Translations under genes and position numbers: made by a program | Notes under the pieces: generated by a model | The model's input: the letters and a program-made list of their open reading frames with translations, nothing else | Databases searched by the model: none | What the model was told of the DNA's origin: nothing | Origin: Caldisericota bacterium | GTDB taxonomy: Bacteria > Caldisericota > Caldisericia > Cryosericales > Cryosericaceae | Length of the DNA stretch: 13,515 bases | Assembly: GCA_026390285.1 (NCBI GenBank) | Contig: JAPLGH010000052.1 | Location: forward strand, 1-13,515 | Direction of reading: 5' to 3' | Part shown: positions 1 through 4,713 of the stretch, one piece after another | Layout of the letters: each line of letters starts with the position of its first letter | Position numbering within the stretch: position 1 is the first letter of the stretch

Positions 1-272
1 GTGTCGCCGTCCTTCTTCTCCTCTTCGGACGTCCTGACGGTAAGGCCGTTGTCTTCGGCCGTGATTGTGACACGCTCCTTGGCCACGCCCGGCATGTTCA
101 TGAGGATGACATAGCGGCTCGCATCTTCTCTGATGTCGGTGGCGGGCAGACGTCCCGACCGTCCGGCTGCGCGCAGCATGGCATCCATGCGAAAGGGAAA
201 CAGGTTCGTCAGGGTGGGTGTGGAGCAGCAATCATTCGCGGCAATGCGGTTTGTGTTCAGATCGAAGTACAT
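1..272 (-). CDS. Hsp20/alpha-crystallin small heat shock protein, 5' part only
   Basis: This is a small heat shock protein: an ATP-independent cytoplasmic holdase that binds unfolding proteins. The visible 90 residues run off the left edge of the window. After a variable N-terminal arm of about 43 residues (TNLFPF, a Met/Arg-rich stretch), the start of the alpha-crystallin domain is clear: LPATDIREDASRYVILMN, then MPGVAKERVTI, then NGLTVRTSEEEKKD. These match the family pattern of P-x-D-I-x-E, a hydrophobic strand, PGV-x-K-E and N-x-L-x-V. The C-terminal part of the domain and the I-x-I tail lie outside the window. The ATG at 270-272 is preceded by AGGAGG (280-285, 7-nt spacing). A promoter and a CIRCE-like operator lie about 100 nt upstream, so heat-shock control by HrcA is likely. 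The family call is secure; the paralog type is unknown. Confidence 0.93.
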   Translation of the reverse strand, partial: MYFDLNTNRIAANDCCSTPTLTNLFPFRMDAMLRAAGRSGRLPATDIREDASRYVILMNMPGVAKERVTITAEDNGLTVRTSEEEKKDGD

Positions 273-305
273 GGTGGTGCCTCCTTTAGCGTTGACGTTT
301 TTCAC

Positions 306-319
306 CCGGCTTACGCCGG
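306..319 (-). other. Small hairpin in the hsp20 leader
   Basis: The hsp20 leader RNA can form a 5-bp stem CCGGC/GCCGG closed by GTAA, a GNRA-type tetraloop, about 34 nt upstream of the start codon. It leaves the AGGAGG free, so it does not look like a classical RNA thermometer. It could stabilise the leader. The structure is seen; the function is not known. Confidence 0.35.
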
Positions 320-375
320 TCATTGTTTCATCTACGGTCGCCGACTGTTGTTCGGTGCCCTCGGCTACCTTCAAT

Positions 376-403
376 GGTATACGCGTTAGCAGTCTCATGG
401 CAA
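376..403 (-). promoter_or_regulatory. Sigma70-like promoter of hsp20
   Basis: On the minus strand, TTGCCA (398-403) is followed after 16 nt by TATACC (376-381). The first matches the -35 consensus at 5 of 6 positions and the second the -10 consensus at 4 of 6. Transcription would start near 370 and give a leader of about 98 nt. The -35 hexamer lies inside the spacer of the CIRCE-like palindrome, so a repressor bound there would block polymerase. Confidence 0.6.
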
Positions 404-412
404 GACTGCTAA
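386..412 (-). promoter_or_regulatory. CIRCE-like operator (probable HrcA binding site)
   Basis: This is a perfect 9-9-9 inverted repeat: TTAGCAGTC (386-394), a 9-nt spacer, then GACTGCTAA (404-412). The CIRCE consensus is TTAGCACTC-N9-GAGTGCTAA. The site differs by one base per arm, C to G in the left arm with the compensating G to C in the right, so dyad symmetry is perfect. CIRCE is the known operator of the heat-inducible repressor HrcA, usually on groE or dnaK operons. Here it overlaps the -35 and spacer of the hsp20 promoter. No hrcA gene is in the window. Confidence 0.85.
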
Positions 413-440
413 TCTTGAAGGAACGTCACGATTCTGCACT

Positions 441-476
441 AGCTCTCATAGAAGTATTGATGATGCATGAGGAGCT
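441..476. other. Imperfect inverted repeat between the CDF-like gene and hsp20
   Basis: AGCTCTCAT (441-449) pairs with ATGAGGAGCT (467-476) with one bulged base and a 17-nt loop. It lies about 85 nt downstream of the CDF-like gene and upstream of the hsp20 promoter. No U-tract follows on either strand, so a terminator role is weak. The rest of 413-560 holds nothing I recognise. Confidence 0.25.
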
Positions 477-560
477 CTCTGCGTTACCTGCAGGAGGGCG
501 TGCCGACAACGGAGATGAACGACCGGATAGAGGAGACGCGAGGTGTGGAGGGACTTGGCG

Positions 561-1280
561 TCAGCCGGCAGTAGAGGGTCGGGCAGGACGGCTCCTGAGC
601 AGAAGGACACAGTCGCGGACGAGCAAGGCTGCACCGATGCTCATCGCGGTCCCTATCAGCAGCGACGCGGCAGGGTCCGCCCAAGTGTGACCCGCAGCCG
701 CGAGGGCGATGCCAACGATCGCAGCGGCGTAGCACACCTCGTCCTTAATGAGGGACAGGAGGCGCAGACGTATCGACGAACCCTCTCTTGCGCTTCGGAC
801 GATGTCGAACAGAGGGACATTGACCAGCAGCATGCCAACAGCAAGCACCGCAATCGCGAGCGCGGGGTTGACCGCCCTGAATGCTCCGCCGTGGATCAAG
901 GTCGCCAGCGCTTTCCACAGGGTCCCTACGCTCAGGAACAGGACGATGAACGCGGCAGCTATGAGCGCGACAGCGTTGCGCCTGCGGCCCCGTCTCCATC
1001 TAAAGTACATGTTGACCGGCTTCTGCGACCATGCCAGGGCAAGGAGAACGACGATGGCGACCACAGCATTGGCGAGCGTCGCAAACGCCTGTGCGAGGAG
1101 GGCCAGCATGTGGGTGATGAAGTAGCTGGTCAGCTGGACGATGAAGATCGCCATGTAGCCCACCAGTGCAAATGCAAGTCCGCGGCTTGCGCGCCGAATC
1201 TCCTGCATCATGTCCAGCCCAAGCGTCGAGCCGGGCATGGAAACTGCATCTGGTACACGTCTGGCACTGCTGTGTTGCAC
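561..1280 (-). CDS. CDF-fold membrane protein lacking metal-site residues and cytoplasmic domain
   Basis: This 239-residue protein has six hydrophobic segments (about 34-56, 58-84, 102-129, 138-160, 175-196, 200-228) laid out as in cation diffusion facilitators. It includes the family-like end of TM5 into TM6 (HTWADPAASLLIG...LLVRDCVLLL). However, the metal-coordinating positions are gone. The TM2 HxxxD/DxxxD position reads A67..N71, with Q64 where an Asp is common, and the TM5 DAxHxxxD motif reads DEVCYAAA (D180, C183 for His, A187 for Asp). The protein ends right after TM6, so the usual C-terminal domain of about 80 residues is missing. The GTG start (1278-1280) was chosen because AAGGAG (1290-1295) lies 9 nt upstream; a TTG at 1352 or ATG at 1238 are alternatives. 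Transport of Zn, Mn or Fe by the classical mechanism is unlikely. The real role is unknown. Confidence 0.75.
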   Translation of the reverse strand: MQHSSARRVPDAVSMPGSTLGLDMMQEIRRASRGLAFALVGYMAIFIVQLTSYFITHMLALLAQAFATLANAVVAIVVLLALAWSQKPVNMYFRWRRGRRRNAVALIAAAFIVLFLSVGTLWKALATLIHGGAFRAVNPALAIAVLAVGMLLVNVPLFDIVRSAREGSSIRLRLLSLIKDEVCYAAAIVGIALAAAGHTWADPAASLLIGTAMSIGAALLVRDCVLLLRSRPARPSTAG

Positions 1281-1429
1281 GACTGTCTTCTCCTTGCGGA
1301 CAAATCTGCTGGCGTTTCCATGACATGGTGCCACAGTGAAGCGATATTGCAAGAGCGGAGGCGGGAGATTCAGTCCGGATGAACGCGTGCTTCCAATGTC
1401 ATCCAGCAGCTGTACGCGAATCCGTCATT

Positions 1430-1461
1430 CCCCCGAGCCTTTCAGTCCAAGGCCCCCGAGC
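1430..1461. repeat. Direct repeat CCCCCGAGC
   Basis: CCCCCGAGC occurs at 1430-1438 and again at 1453-1461, 23 bp apart, within the 294-bp gap between the CDF-like gene and the DUF77 gene. It is short and could be chance, or part of the degenerate palindromic repeat material in the same gap. Confidence 0.35.
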
Positions 1462-1476
1462 ATTTCTTTCCAATAC

Positions 1477-1501
1477 GAGGGGTGCTTCTGAGGGGTGCTT
1501 C
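1477..1501. repeat. Tandem duplication of GAGGGGTGCTTC (period 13)
   Basis: Two exact copies of GAGGGGTGCTTC lie at 1477-1488 and 1490-1501, separated by one T. They are intergenic, about 200 nt upstream of the CDF-like start. This could be simple slippage or a double protein-binding site. Confidence 0.6.
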
Positions 1502-1541
1502 CCACGAGCATGTTGGTGTCATGGGAGTGGCGCTCTGCCGC

Positions 1542-1573
1542 GCAGGTGGGAATCCATGCACCACCCCGTCATC
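1542..1573. repeat. Degenerate copy of a GGGAATCCA/GTCAT palindromic intergenic repeat
   Basis: GCAGGTGGGAATCCA (1542-1556) differs by one base from GCAGGCGGGAATCCA at 1975-1989, on the other side of the DUF77 gene. It is followed by CCCCGTCATCC, and CCGTCATTCCCCC occurs further left near 1422-1434. These pieces resemble the common bacterial intergenic element of the form GTCATTCCCGC...GCGGGAATCCAG. The copy is decayed and its outer limits are uncertain. Confidence 0.5.
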
Positions 1574-1574
1574 C

Positions 1575-1874
1575 CTAGTCCTGGAGTTGTCTCTCCACTG
1601 ATGCAACCTTCTCCTCAATCCTGTTGTGTGTTCCCTCCCGGTAGTCCACGTGGAGTGTCATGTAGATTCGGCCGGAATCCTTGCGCAGTTCCTTGAAGCA
1701 CTTGTCGACGACCTTCATAACCTCGTCCCAGTTTCCTTCGATAGCAGTACTCATCGGTCCCAGCCTGTAGGGGAGGCCGCTTTCCTTGATGATGTGCACA
1801 GATCTTGCGACGTACGAGCTGACACTGACTCCTTTGTCGAGAGGGAATATTGCAAAATTGACCAGAACGCTCAT
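1575..1874 (-). CDS. MTH1187/DUF77 family thiamine-binding protein
   Basis: This 99-residue protein matches the MTH1187 (DUF77, YkoF-like) family in length and pattern. It has an N-terminal strand VLVNFAIFPLD, then GVSVSSYVARSVHIIKESGLPYRLGPMSTAIEG, then WDEVMKVVDKCFKELRKD, and a last strand IYMTLHVDYREG. Members are small ferredoxin-like-fold cytoplasmic proteins that assemble into oligomers; several bind thiamine or related molecules. The ATG at 1872-1874 has AAGGAGG (1879-1885) 4 nt upstream, and a good promoter lies just above it, so it is probably a monocistronic gene. No thiamine synthesis gene is next to it and no TPP riboswitch is visible in its short leader. The family is confident; the ligand is inferred from the family only. 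Confidence 0.92.
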   Translation of the reverse strand: MSVLVNFAIFPLDKGVSVSSYVARSVHIIKESGLPYRLGPMSTAIEGNWDEVMKVVDKCFKELRKDSGRIYMTLHVDYREGTHNRIEEKVASVERQLQD

Positions 1875-1915
1875 GGTGCCTCCTTATCTTCACAAGTTCT
1901 GAAACGCAGCAATTG

Positions 1916-1944
1916 ATAATACTCCACGAGTGAGTGGTATGCAA
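1916..1944 (-). promoter_or_regulatory. Probable promoter of the DUF77 gene
   Basis: On the minus strand TTGCAT (1939-1944) precedes TATTAT (1916-1921) with a 17-nt spacer. The -10 matches the consensus at 5 of 6 bases, the -35 only at its TTG. The spacer contains a small dyad CCAC...GTGG (1924-1937). The predicted leader is about 35 nt. Confidence 0.5.
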
Positions 1945-1961
1945 CCTGCTTTGCATTGTGC

Positions 1962-2040
1962 CGGTCATTTGTGGGCAGGCGGGAATCCAGAGTTGTTGCG
2001 GCGTATGGTCCCCTCCTACGCGGGGACGACAAGACACTGG
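1962..2040. repeat. Degenerate palindromic intergenic repeat, two facing units
   Basis: The left unit GTCATT...GCAGGCGGGAATCCAG (1964-1990) faces a right unit whose reverse complement begins GTCGTCCCCGCGTAGG (2015-2030) and continues as AGGGGACCA down to 2006. The complement strand reads AATCCAGTGTCTT just before that unit. Each unit is itself near-palindromic around GC(A/G)(T/C)AGG. This is the widespread GTCATTCCCGC/GCGGGAATCCAG class of extragenic repeats. It fills most of the 252-bp gap between the divergent DUF77 and membrane-protein genes. Confidence 0.6.
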
Positions 2041-2062
2041 ATTGAGATAATGCAACTCGCCT

Positions 2063-2091
2063 GTGACACGGGGGGCATGCTGCGCTATACT
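2063..2091 (+). promoter_or_regulatory. Sigma70-like promoter of the small membrane protein gene
   Basis: GTGACA (2063-2068) and TATACT (2086-2091) are separated by 17 nt. Each hexamer matches consensus at 5 of 6 positions, making it one of the best promoters in the window. Transcription would start near 2098, giving a leader of about 29 nt. Confidence 0.7.
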
Positions 2092-2126
2092 AGAAATTGC
2101 GCCGGTTGGCGCTGAGGAGGTAGCAC

Positions 2127-2531
2127 ATGGACCCATTATGGGTACTCGTCATATTGATTGGTGGCGCATCGCTGCTGATTGCCGGAGCGTTCATCTTCAT
2201 AGCTGTCAAGGTGGCGGGCGTGGCGCGTCAGGTTGCTCCCACAGTGGCTGAGATGCAGCAACAGCTGACCACCGCGGGCGTCGAGATTGCAAAGGTCTCC
2301 GAAGCTGTTCAGTCTGCTCAACAACAGTTCAACCGCCTGGCTGACAAAGCCTCTATGGCCTCCCGTCGAGCAGCGAAGGTTTTGGGCGTGGTTCCACACG
2401 TCATTCACAAGGTCCGCGACGCCGACATCAGGGCGGAAGCGACCGTGCGTGCCCTCGGGATCGTAGCGGCAAGAACCATCTATGATGCCCGCGAGCGGTC
2501 TGCGGCTTCACATGAGGTGACATTGAAGTAG
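2127..2531 (+). CDS. Small single-pass membrane protein with long helical domain (DUF948-like)
   Basis: This 134-residue protein has one N-terminal transmembrane segment (about residues 5-29, LWVLVILIGGASLLIAGAF...) followed by a long, charged, Gln- and Ala-rich helical region (about 35-80, VAPTVAEMQQQLTTAGVEI...SAQQQFNRLADKAS) of coiled-coil character. It ends in a basic amphipathic tail. The layout resembles DUF948-type proteins, but I cannot confirm membership. It has GAGGAGG (2114-2120) 6 nt before the ATG and its own strong promoter. No enzyme motif is visible. It is followed after 72 nt by the diguanylate cyclase gene in the same direction, so read-through is possible. The function is unknown; a membrane-anchored scaffold is a guess. 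Confidence 0.8.
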   Translation: MDPLWVLVILIGGASLLIAGAFIFIAVKVAGVARQVAPTVAEMQQQLTTAGVEIAKVSEAVQSAQQQFNRLADKASMASRRAAKVLGVVPHVIHKVRDADIRAEATVRALGIVAARTIYDARERSAASHEVTLK

Positions 2532-2535
2532 TTCT

Positions 2536-2556
2536 CCGGTCTCGTCAGACAACCGG
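2536..2556 (+). terminator. Weak hairpin after the small membrane protein gene
   Basis: CCGGT (2536-2540) pairs with ACCGG (2552-2556) around an 11-nt loop, 4 nt after the stop codon. A competing inner TCT/AGA pairing exists. No U-run follows, so termination is likely partial at best. Confidence 0.3.
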
Positions 2557-2565
2557 GCGAGGTTG

Positions 2566-2593
2566 TTGCAGTCGGATTGGGAGCAACTACAAT
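2566..2593 (+). promoter_or_regulatory. Possible promoter of the diguanylate cyclase gene, leaderless arrangement
   Basis: TTGCAG (2566-2571) is followed after 16 nt by TACAAT (2588-2593; 5 of 6 matches to TATAAT). The expected transcription start, 6-8 nt after the -10, falls at about 2600, only a few bases before the ATG at 2604. If this promoter is used, the mRNA has almost no leader and no Shine-Dalgarno site. Confidence 0.5.
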
Positions 2594-2603
2594 AGACCTA
2601 CAT

Positions 2604-4082
2604 ATGAACAAGACGACGCTGATCCGGACCGATGAACTGGAGCAGATTCTGCTGGAAACGACCCCGCGACGGGCCGTCCGGCGGGCAGTGGCTCTTATTG
2701 CCCAGTCGATTCCATCCGCCTCGGTCACGGTCATGAGTGTGGATACGGATCACCATGTACGTTTTGACGCAGCCAACGGCATCTCTTGGAGCGAGCTTCG
2801 AAACTTGGAGAGCAGCTTCAACCGGGAATTGCCGCACAACATCATGGGCATCATCCGTGACCGTGAGACGTGCTTCATCGGCGATGTCGGGGCCTATCCT
2901 GACTGGAGGGGGCCGGCCCACGACCTTGTCAGCTACGTCGGCTTTCCCATCATCATCGACCGACGTGTCGTGAGCATCATCAATGTCCAGACATCGCGTC
3001 GGCGGCTGAGATCCGGGGATGTCGATGCCCTGCGACCGCTCGTCCACCTGATCAGCCTGATTATCGCCCGCTACCTGAAAGAGCAGCAGTCTGCGAAGCG
3101 CGAGAACTACCTGGCGCTGCTGCATGAGACGACACTCGACGGGGTTCGCGCGACAAGCGCGGTCGAATACATGAACACAGTCATCAAGCGGATCGCGCGG
3201 CGCCTTGGCTACCAGTATATCGCGCTTTTTCTGTACGAGGCGGGGACAGAGTCGCTCATTTTGCGGGCGCAGAAGGGCTATGCGAGTGAGTATGACGGGT
3301 TTGTGCATTCTGTCCACGATCGTGTGGGCGTGGCCATGCGGGCGTTCCGCCTGCGGCGTGTGGTTAACGTTGCCGATGCACGTACCTGTGCGTTCTACCT
3401 GCACGCCGTACCGGGTGGGCTCTCTGACCTGGCTCTTCCGCTGATGGCGGGAGGCAAGGTGATCGGTGTCCTGAACCTTGAAAGCAAGAAGGCTGGGGCG
3501 TTTTCCCGCGAGGATATCCGAAACCTGACGCCCTTGGCGGCTGGTGTCGGTTTGATGCTTGCAAGCATGCAGATCAAGCAGCTCCTGCGGGAGCAGGCCC
3601 TGCTGGACGGCCTTACAGGGGCGCACAACCGCCACGCCATGGATGGCATTCTCGCGGAGGAACTGGAACGGGCACGGCGGCACGGTCACGATGTGTCACT
3701 TGTCATGATGGACGTCGACGAGTTCAAGTCGATCAACGACCGGCTCGGTCACGCTGAGGGCGACCGGGTCCTCGAGACGCTGGTTGCTGTCATGCACAAG
3801 TCGCTGCGCTCGATCGACAAGGTCATCCGCTATGGCGGAGACGAGTTCTTGCTCGTCCTGCCCGAGACCTCGCAGCGGGAGACCGAGCTTCTGCTCGACC
3901 GACTGCGTGTGAGCATTCAGACCCAGGTCCTGACGGATATGGGACCAGTGCATTGTTCCGTGGGTGTTGCTACGGTGCGGGGAGACCCTGAGGGAGGGGA
4001 CCTGGTGGAACTTGCCGATAAGCGCATGTACCAGGCCAAGGGCAGACACCGTGCGCGACTCGAGGAAGACCCGGGTTACTGA
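2604..4082 (+). CDS. GAF-GAF-GGDEF diguanylate cyclase
   Basis: This 492-residue protein has no membrane segment or signal peptide and should be a cytoplasmic enzyme making c-di-GMP from two GTP. GAF1 spans about 20-158 and GAF2 about 185-323, each ending in the typical VxGVLN-like strand (VVSIINVQ and VIGVLNLES). A helical linker leads to the GGDEF domain (about 330-492), which has DGLTGAHNR (335-343), metal-site Asp370/Asp372 in MDVDEFKSIND, the active-site loop GGDEF (411-415) and the inhibitory I-site RxxD (R402-D405), five residues before it. Catalysis and feedback inhibition should both be intact. The GAF ligands are not predictable. The start is uncertain: ATG 2604 has no good ribosome binding site but sits just after a -10 element, while an in-frame TTG at 2577 would add nine residues. 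A GNAT gene follows after 46 nt. Confidence 0.93.
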   Translation: MNKTTLIRTDELEQILLETTPRRAVRRAVALIAQSIPSASVTVMSVDTDHHVRFDAANGISWSELRNLESSFNRELPHNIMGIIRDRETCFIGDVGAYPDWRGPAHDLVSYVGFPIIIDRRVVSIINVQTSRRRLRSGDVDALRPLVHLISLIIARYLKEQQSAKRENYLALLHETTLDGVRATSAVEYMNTVIKRIARRLGYQYIALFLYEAGTESLILRAQKGYASEYDGFVHSVHDRVGVAMRAFRLRRVVNVADARTCAFYLHAVPGGLSDLALPLMAGGKVIGVLNLESKKAGAFSREDIRNLTPLAAGVGLMLASMQIKQLLREQALLDGLTGAHNRHAMDGILAEELERARRHGHDVSLVMMDVDEFKSINDRLGHAEGDRVLETLVAVMHKSLRSIDKVIRYGGDEFLLVLPETSQRETELLLDRLRVSIQTQVLTDMGPVHCSVGVATVRGDPEGGDLVELADKRMYQAKGRHRARLEEDPGY

Positions 4083-4128
4083 GACGACGCCAGTCAAGTG
4101 GACTACCGTATGAGGGAGGGAAGAGAGC

Positions 4129-4692
4129 ATGGACATCCTGCCACGTATGATTGAAGGGCAACACGTCTTCCTGGCGCCTGAACGGCGCGACAACGTTCCA
4201 CTTTACTGGAAATGGGCCAACGACCGCGAAGTGACGCGGCTGACGAAAGGTTACGGCAGAGCCCCCAGCCTGGAGGCGATGGAGGCATCGTACGACAAAT
4301 CCACCGTGGCGGACGACATCCGGCAGTTCGGCATTCACCTGATATCTACCGGGGACCTCGTCGGACGATGTGCGCTCAAGAACCTCAACCTAATCGTGGG
4401 GAGGGGTGAAGCAAGCATCCTCATCGGAGAGGAGAAGCACCGTGACCATGGGTACGGCACGGAGGCGATGCGCCTCCTCTGCACTGTGGGGTTCGACATG
4501 CTGGAACTGCACACGATCTTCCTGACGGTGCTCGTGTGCAACCCGCGCGCGGTCGCTTCGTATCACAAGCTGGGCTTCAAGGATGTCGGCTGCCTGCGTG
4601 AGGCGAGCGCCCGCGACGGGAAGCGTGTCGATATTCTGTACATGGACCTGCTGCGCGGGGAGCTGGTGCCAGACACTGGATCAGGAGCCTGA
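4129..4692 (+). CDS. GNAT acetyltransferase, RimJ/RimL type
   Basis: This 187-residue protein transfers an acetyl group from acetyl-CoA to an amine of unknown identity. It begins in the Acetyltransf_3 style (IEGQHVFLAPERRDNVPLYWKWANDREVTR). The acetyl-CoA loop is RDHGYG (105-110) within GEEKHRDHGYGTEAMRLL, and motif B is NPRAVASYHKLGF (138-150), both typical of the RimJ/RimL branch. Homologs acetylate ribosomal protein N-termini, polyamines or antibiotics, so the substrate cannot be named. The ATG has a purine-rich GAGGGAGGG (4112-4120) 8 nt upstream. The gene lies 46 nt after the diguanylate cyclase and may share its transcript. Its last codons and stop form one arm of a stem-loop shared with the converging transketolase gene. 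Confidence 0.9.
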   Translation: MDILPRMIEGQHVFLAPERRDNVPLYWKWANDREVTRLTKGYGRAPSLEAMEASYDKSTVADDIRQFGIHLISTGDLVGRCALKNLNLIVGRGEASILIGEEKHRDHGYGTEAMRLLCTVGFDMLELHTIFLTVLVCNPRAVASYHKLGFKDVGCLREASARDGKRVDILYMDLLRGELVPDTGSGA

Positions 4693-4698
4693 CACCAG
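4663..4698. terminator. Stem-loop between converging GNAT and transketolase genes
   Basis: CTGGTGCCAG (4663-4672) and CTGACACCAG (4689-4698) form a 10-position stem. The single mismatch (C/A on plus) becomes a G-U wobble on the minus transcript. The hairpin spans the GNAT stop codon (4690-4692) and begins 15 nt beyond the transketolase stop. No U-tract is present, so it may act as an mRNA 3'-end stabiliser or a weak bidirectional terminator. Confidence 0.5.
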
Positions 4699-4713
4699 AA
4701 CGGTGGACAGTCG

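Noticed and set aside
543..1382. A 279-codon open frame on the plus strand opposite the CDF-like gene
   Set aside because: Its translation is Arg/Asp/Gln-rich without hydrophobic or family patterns, and the minus frame gives six TM segments with a family-like layout and a ribosome binding site.
1477..1501. Possible start of a CRISPR or larger tandem array
   Set aside because: Only two 12-bp units with a 1-bp gap; no spacers, no cas genes and no further units.
1875..1915. TPP riboswitch ahead of the thiamine-binding-family gene
   Set aside because: The leader from the predicted promoter is about 35 nt, too short, and the THI-box core motifs are not present.
2598..3689. A 363-codon minus-strand frame opposite the diguanylate cyclase
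   Set aside because: It is a high-GC shadow of a gene with two GAF domains and an intact GGDEF motif; the translation has no recognisable domain.
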